Under the pieces are notes generated by a model. That model was not told the DNA's origin and ran no database searches. It saw nothing but the letters and a program-made list of their open reading frames with translations. A program made the translations under genes and the position numbers. A stretch of DNA of 64,000 bases from an uncultured Bacteroidota bacterium (GTDB taxonomy: Bacteria > Bacteroidota > Bacteroidia > Chitinophagales > Chitinophagaceae): contig CAIJXT010000003.1 of NCBI GenBank assembly GCA_903824665.1, positions 124,001 through 188,000 on the forward strand, in the 5' to 3' direction. Below, in pieces: positions 36,701 to 45,878 of the stretch (position 1 is its first letter; every line of letters begins with the position of its first letter).

Positions 36701-38794
36701 TTAGTTCCTGACTGGCAGGAGGGAGAATTCTTTGCCGTATTCCATCATCTGCACGAAGAAATTATCAGGGTATTCCACCTTCACATCTGTGATCTCATCG
36801 CCATTCATTACCGGAACCAATTTAGGTTGTACAAACCCCTTGTATGGTTTCAGATTGAGCTTTGCATAGCGTTCCAGTATCTCTTTGTGCAAAACAGGGT
36901 CTACTTTTACTCCATACCCTTCAACCAGTGCTTTGCCACCATTGTAGTCGCCCTCTGACTTGATACGCTGAATCTCGCGCAGCAACTGCCCGAACAACTC
37001 ACGGAGCTTGGCGTAGTCATTGACCTGTACATAGGTTTTGCCATTCTTTTTCACCATTGTCACTACATTATCTTTCTTGCCTTTCTCAAAGGCCCAGCGA
37101 GCCACCAGTGCACGATTGCGCATATGCGCCTCTTCGAGCTGGTCTCCCAACTTCAACCGTGTGAGCTGAGTGATCATGCCGTTCATCATATAGCTGTCGT
37201 ATTCTGCCATACCCACTTCGAGCGACGGCATCACGCCGAGGTCCACTAGCTTTTTGTCGTACACAAAATAGAGTGCAACCAGATCAGCACGTGCCTCTTC
37301 GAGGCAGCTTGCATAGTTCTTCAGGGTTACGTCGGTTGTTTTTACACCTGGGTTCAGTTTGCCCGAAGCATGGCCGATACACTCGTGCATGTCGGTGTGG
37401 AGGTCTGACGCCAGTGAACCATGTTTTTTGAGTCTTTCTATAACGGTATCATTTACGGCAAATTCTGCTGTGGTGCCCCCTTTGGCATTCACTGAATTAT
37501 AAGCATGTACAATGTTGCTGAGTGATACCGATTTTGAGCCATAATCTCTGCGGATCCAATCGGCATTGGGCAGATTGATACCTATAGGCGTACTAGGTGC
37601 CGCATCGCCGCTTTCCACAATCACTGTAATGGCTTTCGCTGTGATTCCTTTTACGGTATCTTTTTTATGTTCTTTCATTATGGGCGAGTTGTCCTCAAAC
37701 CACTGGGCTTCGCGGGCTATCACTTCAATCTTCTTTGTCTCCTCCATATCCTTGAGCGACACAGTACTTTCGTAGCTGCCTTTTTTACCAATAGCATCCA
37801 TGTATACTTCGATAAATCCGTTGACAGCGTCGAGGCGTGAGCCGGTATCTTTCACCCAGGCAATGCTGTAATCATCAAATGTTTTGAGATCGCCGGTACG
37901 GTAGAACTTCACGAGCAGCTCCAGTGATGTTTTCTGCTTTTCATTTTCGGCAACGGAAGCCGCCTTTTCGAGCCAGCCTGCAATCTTATCGATAGCTGCA
38001 CCATACATGCCACCGCTCTTCCAGGTTTTCTCTACCAACTGACCGTTCTCTTTTACCACTTTGCTGTTGAGCCCCCACGACGGTGCGGTGTTGCTACTAT
38101 CGAACCTGGCATAGAACGACTCTACCTCTTTCTGCGTAACGCCTTCGTAGAAGTTGTTTGCCGAACCGACTATGTTGTCCACATTTGGTCTGAGGTCTAC
38201 CAGTTTTGGTTTGTATTTCAGATCAAAAACTATTGGTTTTATGCGTGCCAGAAAATCGTCTGCAGACTCTCCGACCTCTTTGGGGAGCTTTGCGGTATCG
38301 CTTGCCATCGCAACGCTAACGAAGTATTCGTAGGCGCATTCCGGAATAAACTTGTCGTTGCTGTAGTGGTGGTAGTTGCCGTTGCTGAACCACACTCTGC
38401 CGCAATAGGTTTCGAATTTTTTCCAGTCTTCGCTCAGTTTGTCGCCAGCATATGTACCATAAATGGTTTCGAGGGTTTTGCGCAGCATAATACCGTCTTT
38501 GCTCTTCTGGTCGTAGATGATATCACGACCGCTGAGGGCAGCCATATAGAGGTAGTAGGCGAGTTTTTTCTGCTGCAGGCTGAGTGCATTGAAGCCGGGA
38601 ACCTGGTAGCGAAGCAACTGGAGGTCGGCAAAGGACTGTGCTTCTGTAACGAAGTTTTCGTCGTAGCCGTCGGCAACCACTGCTGTATCTGTTTTCTGCT
38701 GGGCAGAGTTGTTGCTGCTGCCGCAGCCTGTCATTAACTGGGCACTTATTGCCATAACCGGAATAGCCCACTTAAGGGGCATTTTATTTTTCAT
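36701..38794 (-). CDS. Dipeptidyl peptidase III (M49 zinc peptidase), lipoprotein
   Basis: 697 residues. The N-terminus is a lipoprotein signal with lipobox LMTGC, so the enzyme is probably anchored facing the periplasm. The M49 motif HECIGH (470-475) supplies two zinc His and the catalytic Glu; EEARAD (499-504) supplies the third ligand. Family members remove N-terminal dipeptides. Length matches Bacteroides DPP III. Such proteins are sometimes mislabelled dihydrofolate reductase in databases; nothing here supports that. A good promoter match lies just upstream. Confidence 0.92.
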   Translation of the reverse strand: MKNKMPLKWAIPVMAISAQLMTGCGSSNNSAQQKTDTAVVADGYDENFVTEAQSFADLQLLRYQVPGFNALSLQQKKLAYYLYMAALSGRDIIYDQKSKDGIMLRKTLETIYGTYAGDKLSEDWKKFETYCGRVWFSNGNYHHYSNDKFIPECAYEYFVSVAMASDTAKLPKEVGESADDFLARIKPIVFDLKYKPKLVDLRPNVDNIVGSANNFYEGVTQKEVESFYARFDSSNTAPSWGLNSKVVKENGQLVEKTWKSGGMYGAAIDKIAGWLEKAASVAENEKQKTSLELLVKFYRTGDLKTFDDYSIAWVKDTGSRLDAVNGFIEVYMDAIGKKGSYESTVSLKDMEETKKIEVIAREAQWFEDNSPIMKEHKKDTVKGITAKAITVIVESGDAAPSTPIGINLPNADWIRRDYGSKSVSLSNIVHAYNSVNAKGGTTAEFAVNDTVIERLKKHGSLASDLHTDMHECIGHASGKLNPGVKTTDVTLKNYASCLEEARADLVALYFVYDKKLVDLGVMPSLEVGMAEYDSYMMNGMITQLTRLKLGDQLEEAHMRNRALVARWAFEKGKKDNVVTMVKKNGKTYVQVNDYAKLRELFGQLLREIQRIKSEGDYNGGKALVEGYGVKVDPVLHKEILERYAKLNLKPYKGFVQPKLVPVMNGDEITDVKVEYPDNFFVQMMEYGKEFSLLPVRN

Positions 38795-38819
38795 TACTTA
38801 TACGATTTGAATATGAGCA

Positions 38820-38851
38820 TAAATATACCCTAAAGTGGGTGAAGCGCAAAA
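38820..38851 (-). promoter_or_regulatory. Promoter of the DPP III gene
   Basis: On the minus strand TTTTTG, 19 bp, then TATATTTA: a -33/-7 pair with correct spacing and one mismatch in the -7 box, 26 bp before the ATG. Confidence 0.5.
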
Positions 38852-38967
38852 AGCGGCGGTAGCCAGGCAGTTCTTCATTCCCGCAAAATATATGTGGTGA
38901 AAGGCACGGAAGAGGGCAAGGGTAAATATTTTTTTCATGATGTCGAATGTTTTGGCGGGTTTGCTAC

Positions 38968-39556
38968 GGCATACCAGTAGCGTGGTGCCTGTTTGTTGCA
39001 GGGTAAGTCCTGGTATGATTTTGCGCACTTTGCAGCGCAATTTTTGGTTTGCACCATTTTTAGTGTTAATAATTGATTTTGACAACAATATCCATATAAT
39101 AATATCATATTTTTGCGCACTTTTTGCGCACTTTTGCGCAGGCACCCTTTATTCTGAGGATTTTTTGTGGCTGCCATTTTAGAATGCAAACAGGCTTGCG
39201 CAGCTTAATCTCACCTAAAGATCGGTTGAAAAAAGGCAGCATGAAAACCCAAAAATTATAATAGACTGCCAGTGGCATATGATGTAACGCCAGCGGTATA
39301 TGATAAAAATCGAAAGCCGCTGTGGGTAACGGTTTGGGGTGAAAAGTACTTATTTTTGGCGTACCAGTATGTGATGAAAATGTGTATGTGATTGTCGTGT
39401 GGCGACAGATAGTTGATTTTGGATTGATAAGGACCTACTTGTTTTGTGTCGACTGTAGAAAAGGCTGGCTGAAGATGGCGGGTTGCTGCAGTATCGGTAT
39501 GGAAGCGCGACGCTTCGGTGAGTGAGGCGGCAGCGATAAGCGACCAAGCGGGAACA
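38968..39556 (-). repeat. Dispersed repeat, copy 2 (inverted relative to copy 1)
   Basis: Reads in the same direction as copy 1 (17228-17775) when taken on the minus strand. It carries the 27-bp identical block with GAAGCG-CGA-CGCTTC (39502-39516 on the plus strand), the TGCGCAA cluster (39114-39140) and the doubled CATATGAT/TATATGAT segment. It has about 55 extra bases near 39400-39460. The plus strand could encode a peptide resembling one end of the copy 1 frame (38937-39182), but stops and a 1-bp deletion interrupt the rest, so I treat it as non-coding or decayed. Confidence 0.72.
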
Positions 39557-39990
39557 AGTGAACTAATTGCCAGTTACAAACTGTCTAAACTGTGTGGCTC
39601 GCGCGCAAGGCTATGGCCCAAAACTCGTGCCAGTGGGTGGTCAGGTGTAGTTCGGCGCAGGATAACCTATGCCGGAAATACTCTTACTTGTTCTGTCCCT
39701 CTCTGAATGCCTGAAATGAATAGCAGAATTCCCATCCATCAAATGTTGCGATAAGACCAAGAAAAACAACAAAAAGCTTCTTCGGAAATCATATTGCAAA
39801 AACAACCACTAAGAAACCGTGTACACTTGTTTCGGTTTCTTCAGCATTTACTAATTGTCCCTTTTTTCGATGCAGGCAATGGCGCAAATTTATAATACAT
39901 ACTGACGATCGCAGGGGTATCTAACAGCCAGATTATCGAGCAAATTCGGGTACAAAGATCGATTTTTTTAACAACCAAATCTATATTGAA
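39557..39990. other. 434-bp intergenic region before the propeller/Ig-like gene
   Basis: No credible gene, tRNA or clear promoter seen. The last 100 bp are AT-rich and presumably hold the promoter of the following gene. Confidence 0.5.
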
Positions 39991-42468
39991 ATGACCTACT
40001 CTACAAAGAAAATCATTGCTGTGACAGCAATCTTGGTTGCTTCCCTGCTATTTCCCGGCGGCAGTGTCTCTGCTCAGATGTGGTGCTGGGCTGTTGATAG
40101 CAGCCTTACAGAAGAGGCGGGCGGCGCACAAACTGCTACGGCAGACCTTTACGGGAATATTTATACCTTTTCCAAGGGAAAGAACCTGATAAAACACAAA
40201 ACATCTACCGGGGGTACGGAATGGGTAAAAACAGGTAGCGGGAGCGGCTTATTCGAATGCACCGCACTTACTACTGACGAGCGTGGTAATTTGTATGCCT
40301 ACTACGATAGCACCTCAGCAAACAGACACAAGCTCATAAAAGTAGACTCATTTGGCAATACGATTTGGAGTCGAACGGAAACGATGACAACCAGCGCCAC
40401 CCTACCATTCTGGTCCTGGAGCATTACATCTGATAATATTGGGCACATCTATACCAGCGGGTATTTCGCAGGTACAGCGATAGCCGCAGGAAGCATAACT
40501 GCATCCAATACAGCGCCTTATTCAAACTCATATATAGTCCGTTACGATACGCTGGGAAATGTATCCTGGGTCAAAACTATTACGAGCCCAGGCTATGCAC
40601 GTGTCTACAGCGTGGAGGCTGATCACTCGGGGAATATATATATGGCGGGGATATTCAGGACTTCTACACTTAAAATACTTGATTCGGTCGTTACTCTTGC
40701 GCTCCCCGCCGCGACCGAAGGGATATTTGTGGCGAAATGCGACTCTACAGGGCATCTGTTATGGGTTACCGCAAGCAAGCATTACAACGGCGGTGCGGGA
40801 CCGGGCGCGCCAAGGGACTATCATATAAATGTCGATTATTCAGGGAATGCATATGTTGCGGGGAAATACTGGGAAACCGACACTCTCGGCACCATTCCGA
40901 TTGCCGCAACTGGCGGTAACAACATTTTTGTCGCCAAATATAGCGCAACCACTGGGAATGTTCTCTGGGCGAAAACCGGCGGAACGGGTCTTGACCAGTA
41001 TAGTTTCGCCACAAATGCTGCGGGGCAAAGTTACATTATCATGTCGTCTGCTACCTCCTTTAGTCATTTTGATGGAAGCGCATTTTCTACATCGGCGGGG
41101 CCGGGCTTTGATAATTCTACGCTTGTGGGGCTCGACAGCGCAGGTAATGTTCTTTGCGGGTATATGCTTGATGGCTATACGACAGATGACATGATATGCG
41201 TAACAATAGATAACGCAGGCAATGCCTACGTAAATGGAGATTACATTGAGTCATGTACATTTGGAGGTATTACCTTGACCACGGGAGCTGGTCCCAGTGG
41301 TGGTGAAAGGTATTTTCTCGCAAAATACACCTGCAATTGCCTATGCAGCAGCTTGCTGCCCGGAAATACCATTTGCGTTGGCAATGTAATCGCTATGACC
41401 GGTGGCGGTGTTGGCGGTGCATGGACCAGCAGTGATATTGCTGTTGGCACGGTAAACGCTACAGGAATGGTTACAGGCATCTCACCAGGCACAGCGATAA
41501 TATCCTATGTGACCACCAGCGGCTGCATGGCCACAGGAGTAGTTACGGTCACAACTACCCCTGTGACCGGAACCACTACAGTATGCGTAGGCGGCCTAAC
41601 AACACTCACGACTGCCAGTACGGGCGGTGCCTGGGTCAGCAGCGACCCGTCCGTTGCTACAGTAGGTGCTTCATCGGGTGTTGTTTCCGGTCTGGCTGTT
41701 GGCACAACTGTTGTTTCTTACTCTGTGACCACCGGTTGTCCTCCGATCGCTACGATTACAGTCATCCCTTCCCCTAACATCTTTGGGGATATCCCAACGT
41801 TGTGTGAAGGATATACTCTTGCTATGTACAATGCTGTAGGTGGCGGTACGTGGTCATCAATTTCACCAAATGTTGTTGTTACTCCTACAGGGGATGTAAC
41901 AGGTGTGGCTGCAGGTACTGCCGTCGTGACGTACACTATATCCACAGGTTGCTTTGCAACCACAACATTGACCATACACCCAACCCCAGCGCCAATAACC
42001 GGTCCGACAATTGTCTATCCCGACTCAACGATCACCCTCAGCGATGCTACTCCGGGTGGCTTTTGGTATTCCAGTGACACCACTATAGCTACCGTAAACA
42101 ATATGGGAGTGGTAACTGGTAAAGCTATCGGCACAGCTACTATCTACTACAACTCGCCTGTTAACGCATGCAGAGTGTCTGTTGTGATCGCGGTAATGTA
42201 TCCCTCTGCTGTAAATGGCCACACTAAGAATACGTTTATTGGCCCTACTATATTTCCCAATCCCGCAACTGACGACCTTACTATAATAAATCCCCAGGGC
42301 TCCTATGTTTTGTTTACGATAGAAAACAATCAGGGACAGGAAGTATTGCAACAAGCCATAAATACAACTGAAATGACTGTAAGTATTAAAGCGCTGCCTG
42401 CAGGTATATATTATGCAACGTTCTCCGGAGAAAGAGGCATAAGATCCATCCAGTTTGTAAAAAGATAA
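39991..42468 (+). CDS. Type IX-secreted protein: beta-propeller-like repeats, four Ig-like units, sorting domain
   Basis: 825 residues. Signal peptide to about residue 29 (GSVSAQ). Residues about 30-445 carry repeats of the SBBP type (D-x-x-G-N-x-Y/I-x-x-G, e.g. DHSGNIYMAGIF, DYSGNAYVAGKY, DNAGNAYVNGDY), which fold as beta-propeller blades. Four Ig-like units related to those of the LamG protein follow (about 450-735; TICVG, GGAWVSSD, GTAVVTYTIS). The C-terminal sorting domain begins FPNPATDDLTI. Probably a cell-surface or released protein. A terminator follows. Confidence 0.88.
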   Translation: MTYSTKKIIAVTAILVASLLFPGGSVSAQMWCWAVDSSLTEEAGGAQTATADLYGNIYTFSKGKNLIKHKTSTGGTEWVKTGSGSGLFECTALTTDERGNLYAYYDSTSANRHKLIKVDSFGNTIWSRTETMTTSATLPFWSWSITSDNIGHIYTSGYFAGTAIAAGSITASNTAPYSNSYIVRYDTLGNVSWVKTITSPGYARVYSVEADHSGNIYMAGIFRTSTLKILDSVVTLALPAATEGIFVAKCDSTGHLLWVTASKHYNGGAGPGAPRDYHINVDYSGNAYVAGKYWETDTLGTIPIAATGGNNIFVAKYSATTGNVLWAKTGGTGLDQYSFATNAAGQSYIIMSSATSFSHFDGSAFSTSAGPGFDNSTLVGLDSAGNVLCGYMLDGYTTDDMICVTIDNAGNAYVNGDYIESCTFGGITLTTGAGPSGGERYFLAKYTCNCLCSSLLPGNTICVGNVIAMTGGGVGGAWTSSDIAVGTVNATGMVTGISPGTAIISYVTTSGCMATGVVTVTTTPVTGTTTVCVGGLTTLTTASTGGAWVSSDPSVATVGASSGVVSGLAVGTTVVSYSVTTGCPPIATITVIPSPNIFGDIPTLCEGYTLAMYNAVGGGTWSSISPNVVVTPTGDVTGVAAGTAVVTYTISTGCFATTTLTIHPTPAPITGPTIVYPDSTITLSDATPGGFWYSSDTTIATVNNMGVVTGKAIGTATIYYNSPVNACRVSVVIAVMYPSAVNGHTKNTFIGPTIFPNPATDDLTIINPQGSYVLFTIENNQGQEVLQQAINTTEMTVSIKALPAGIYYATFSGERGIRSIQFVKR

Positions 42469-42482
42469 TTGATTTAACTTCT

Positions 42483-42519
42483 GTTCGGCGTGGGTAAACC
42501 TACGCTGAACATATTTTTT
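42483..42519 (+). terminator. Rho-independent terminator
   Basis: GTTCgGCGTgGG-taaa-CCtACGCtGAAC stem followed by ATATTTTTT, 15 bp after the preceding stop. Confidence 0.7.
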
Positions 42520-42668
42520 GATGAACCTATGCATTCAAATATGAGTGTCTATCTGCTGGCATGGTAATTACCGAAAGCTTGCTGTAGCATCTGCTGCATG
42601 CATTTATGTGTATTTTTTGTTCTACAGACGAAAATAGTTTTGTGATCCAATTCATGAAATGTATTATG

Positions 42669-44591
42669 ATGAGAAAGTACATGCTATTAAGTTTATGTCT
42701 CCTCATATTGTCGATCTCTTCTATTTCCTTCAAGGAAACCGAAACTTCCGACTACACAAAGGCATACAGGCAAAAGCTCTCCGTTTTCAGAGCAACCCAG
42801 GAGCAGTTGCTAAAAATGATCACAATAGCAGACATCAATGATAAAGATGTCGTACAACAGTTGAAGACTACAATAGAAAACGCCCGAAACTCAATGAAGT
42901 CGATGGACTTCTGGATCCGTTACCTGGAACCATTGGCTTACAAACTTGTCAATGGCCCTCTCCGGGTAGAGTGGGAAACAGAAGTATTTGAAAAGTTTGA
43001 AAAGCCTTACAGGCGGGAGGGGGCGGGACTCACCCTTGCTACACTATATCTTGATGAAGAGCATATTGAAAAGGATACTCTTATTCTACTTATCAAATCC
43101 TCTTTAGACGCCACTGATATTTTCGCCGCTGACTCGGTTACTAAAGCACTAGCAACTTATCATCATTTCTACTTGTGCAATAGGCTCTACCTATTAAACC
43201 TTGCGGCCATTTATACAACGGGTTTTGAAAACCCAAATGCCAATAGAATAGTGCCGGAGTTAACAGAACTGCTCACGTCCGTCAACCAAATATACAGACT
43301 ATACAACACTTGTTTCCCAGTCGCGCCTCTAAGCAGAGAATATCTTACGCTATATAGCAATCTCATATCATTTGTAAATGTCCAAAATAAAGATGCTGCT
43401 TTATTTGACCATTTTACTTTCATAAGAGATTACGTAAACCCACTATTTGCTATCAATCAGCAATTGATATTGCAATACAAAGTGGTGAGTGAAAGTCTAG
43501 CCGACTACTCGCTCAACAAGAATGCAACTTCTATTTTCGAAAAGGGATTGTATGACGGACAAAACGCAAAAGGCATTTTCATTCGGGTTAATGATAGTGT
43601 AGCACTGGGGCAAATAGAACAAACCGGAAAGTTACTTTTCTATGATCCTATTCTTTCGGGCAACAACAAACGTAGTTGTGCGTCATGCCACAAACCCAAA
43701 CAATATTTCACCGACACGGCGATACGTACTCCATTACATTTTAACCGGAAAGAACCCCTTGCGCGGAATGCTCCGTCGTTGATAAACGCTGTTTACAATC
43801 ATCTCATAATGCTCGACGGCAAACACTTCACCCTCCAGCATCAAACCAAAGAAGTTATCAATAACCCTTCAGAAATGAGTTGCAATGTAAACGAAGTGTT
43901 AGCGAAGGTTTTGAGTTGTAAAGAATATAAAAAACGACTTCAAAAATTGCTACAGTACACACCGCAAGAAAAAGAGATAACCTACGACCATATAGCATCA
44001 TGTATTACATGGTACTATAGTAAATTCAGCAAGAGCTATTCGCCATTTGACAATGCAATCAACAAAAAGGGGGAAATAGGGGCACAGGAGCAATCCGGGT
44101 TTAACTTGTTCATGAGCAAAGCGCAATGTGCTACCTGTCACTTTGTACCGCAATTCAACGGCGTAAAACCACCTTATATAGGCTCTGAATTTGAGGTATT
44201 GGGCGTACCTGCCGATACATCTTTTGTAAAGCTAAGCTTAGACGAGGGCCGATATATCGTGAATCCGGCAAAAGAAACACGCAATGCGTTCCGTACAGGT
44301 TCTATCCGTAATGCAGCACATACAAAACCCTACATGCACAATGGTGTTTTTACCTCACTAGAACAAGTCATTGATTTTTATGATGCCGGTGGTGGCGCAG
44401 GAAGAGGTTTGAACGTAACCAACCAAACACTATCATCCGACTCACTAAATCTGACAGTACAGGAAAAGAAAGACCTTATTGCGTTTATAAAATCACTGGA
44501 TGAACAGGTGTTCTTCGAAACACCGCCAGCGAAATTACCGATATCAAAAACAAAAGCGCTTAATACACGCATTGTAAACGGAACATACTGA
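42669..44591 (+). CDS. Di-heme cytochrome c peroxidase (MauG/CcpA family) with a long N-terminal extension
   Basis: About 641 residues from the ATG at 42669 (ATGs at 42666 and 42654 are alternatives). A signal peptide (MLLSLCLLILSISSISF) is followed by ~270 residues of helical sequence that reminds me of imelysin-type domains (WETEVFEKFEKPYRREGAG) but is not firmly assigned. The peroxidase half has two heme sites, CASCH (Cys337) and CATCH (Cys487), and a late HNGVF segment typical of the family. It would reduce peroxide, or oxidise a partner, in the periplasm. A small cytochrome c lies 4 bp downstream. The region looks more AT-rich than its neighbours. Confidence 0.88.
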   Translation: MRKYMLLSLCLLILSISSISFKETETSDYTKAYRQKLSVFRATQEQLLKMITIADINDKDVVQQLKTTIENARNSMKSMDFWIRYLEPLAYKLVNGPLRVEWETEVFEKFEKPYRREGAGLTLATLYLDEEHIEKDTLILLIKSSLDATDIFAADSVTKALATYHHFYLCNRLYLLNLAAIYTTGFENPNANRIVPELTELLTSVNQIYRLYNTCFPVAPLSREYLTLYSNLISFVNVQNKDAALFDHFTFIRDYVNPLFAINQQLILQYKVVSESLADYSLNKNATSIFEKGLYDGQNAKGIFIRVNDSVALGQIEQTGKLLFYDPILSGNNKRSCASCHKPKQYFTDTAIRTPLHFNRKEPLARNAPSLINAVYNHLIMLDGKHFTLQHQTKEVINNPSEMSCNVNEVLAKVLSCKEYKKRLQKLLQYTPQEKEITYDHIASCITWYYSKFSKSYSPFDNAINKKGEIGAQEQSGFNLFMSKAQCATCHFVPQFNGVKPPYIGSEFEVLGVPADTSFVKLSLDEGRYIVNPAKETRNAFRTGSIRNAAHTKPYMHNGVFTSLEQVIDFYDAGGGAGRGLNVTNQTLSSDSLNLTVQEKKDLIAFIKSLDEQVFFETPPAKLPISKTKALNTRIVNGTY

Positions 44592-44595
44592 TCAA

Positions 44596-44949
44596 ATGAA
44601 AAAGACAATAACAACACTCCTGGCGATAACATTTGCTATGATATCCTTAGCACAAAGAAATAAGGTCACCTACGATTTCCCTCCCGAAATGACCGGAAAG
44701 ATAAGGGAGGACTTTATAAAGCGATGGGAGACAGGCAAAACCCTTTACGGGATAAACTGCGCCAAATGTCACAATACCAAAAAGAAAAGAAAAACGATCA
44801 TCCCTGACTTCAAACCAGAACAATTGACAGGCTATGCCCTTCGTGTAAAGAATGCACAACATGAGGCTAGTATGCCAGACAATCAGGTATCGCCAGAAGA
44901 ACTCGGACTGATAGTTACTTTCCTGGTTTATAAGAAGAAATGTCAATAA
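44596..44949 (+). CDS. Small periplasmic mono-heme c-type cytochrome
   Basis: 117 residues. Signal peptide to about residue 20 (MISLAQ), one heme site CAKCH (Cys55, Cys58, His59), and a Met in ASMPDN (about 90-95) that can be the sixth ligand. The 4-bp gap to the peroxidase gene implies one transcript; it probably passes electrons to or from the peroxidase. Confidence 0.88.
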   Translation: MKKTITTLLAITFAMISLAQRNKVTYDFPPEMTGKIREDFIKRWETGKTLYGINCAKCHNTKKKRKTIIPDFKPEQLTGYALRVKNAQHEASMPDNQVSPEELGLIVTFLVYKKKCQ

Positions 44950-44990
44950 CCTACTTCACATTTTATTAATTACATTAAAATTCATAATTT

Positions 44991-45240
44991 ATGAACACAC
45001 ACAAACTATTATTGACCGGGTTGATCGCATTGTCAGCCATTCCGTGAAAAACACAACCATGGCTACCGTTACCCTCAACTCCAGCATCGGGCTTTTACCC
45101 TACCTGGCACGCAAGAATTGGCGTTGGCAGCACCCCCGTAAAAGCACTTGAAGTATTGGGCGATGTGCGAATTAATACCAGCGGCAACCGGGGGGTAATT
45201 GGTCGATAGAAAAGACGACTGGCATTGTGGAAATGCATCC
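44991..45240 (+). pseudogene. Remnant of a secreted tail-fibre/S74-type repeat protein
   Basis: An ATG begins an 18-codon signal peptide-like start (MNTHKLLLTGLIALSAIP) that ends in TGA at 45045. Further on, in a different frame, 45111-45190 encodes ARIGVGSTPVKALEVLGDV and RINTSGN, the phrase common in Bacteroidota secreted proteins of the tail-fibre-domain kind (family phrase roughly GIGTTNPAEKLDVVG). No frame joins the pieces. This is a deleted, frameshifted gene. Confidence 0.6.
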
Positions 45241-45249
45241 GATCGTTAT

Positions 45250-45702
45250 TTAATGGATAGCCTCCATTACAACACTATCAATAACGAAACCTCTGGCAGG
45301 AGTCGTTATTGTTTTGTAGCCATTTTTTTTAAATACTAATTGACATTTTGGGCATGGTGCCATAGGTGGTACCATTATTGTTCGAGATGCAAATAAGCCT
45401 TGATCGTTTGTATACAAAGGAATGGGTTTGTAAAATCTGAGACCATTGCTCTGAATAAAATCGTCGGACAATCCTTTCTTTCTTAATTTTTTTCTTGCGT
45501 CTGCGTAAATAGTATCGTAAATGACAGCCAGGCTGGCGCTTCTGTAATCAGTAGTATCGCCCCTAACCAAAAGCGACACCCGAACTCCCTGCAAAGGTTG
45601 ACCAGACTTGTCATGGACTATTCCATGGAACATTATCCAACGGTCGCATGAAGACAGCAGCAACAATGTTGCCATCAATACTATGGGAGCTATTCGTTTC
45701 AA
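45250..45702 (-). CDS. Small lipoprotein with a carboxypeptidase-regulatory-like beta domain
   Basis: 150 residues. Lipobox LLSSC near residue 19 marks a lipoprotein. HGIVHDKSGQPLQGVRVSLL (27-46) is the start of a carboxypeptidase-regulatory-like/TonB-plug-type beta-sandwich. A CPKC pair (about 118-121) could bind metal or form a disulphide. No enzyme motif; function unknown. It faces the gene remnant end to end. Confidence 0.75.
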   Translation of the reverse strand: MKRIAPIVLMATLLLLSSCDRWIMFHGIVHDKSGQPLQGVRVSLLVRGDTTDYRSASLAVIYDTIYADARKKLRKKGLSDDFIQSNGLRFYKPIPLYTNDQGLFASRTIMVPPMAPCPKCQLVFKKNGYKTITTPARGFVIDSVVMEAIH

Positions 45703-45823
45703 AATCGAGGATCAACTGAGGATTGATTTATCCGTTGTCAGCGGTTAAGTCTTGCGCAACATTGATGACAACTAAACCCTGCCTAAAACTACAAAACACA
45801 GGCAATATAGCGTGAACATAATA

Positions 45824-45856
45824 TAAAACAACAAAGCCGCAACAATGCGGCTTTGT
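45824..45856 (-). terminator. Rho-independent terminator of the FN3 gene
   Basis: Perfect 10-bp stem ACAAAGCCGC/GCGGCTTTGT (45831-45856), followed on the minus strand by TGTTTTAT. Confidence 0.8.
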
Positions 45857-45878
45857 GGCAATGAACTGAAGAGTATAA

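Noticed and set aside
39557..39710. Possible small gene (62-codon frame at 39518-39706)
   Set aside because: Starts inside the repeat's hairpin and has no recognisable sequence; no promoter.
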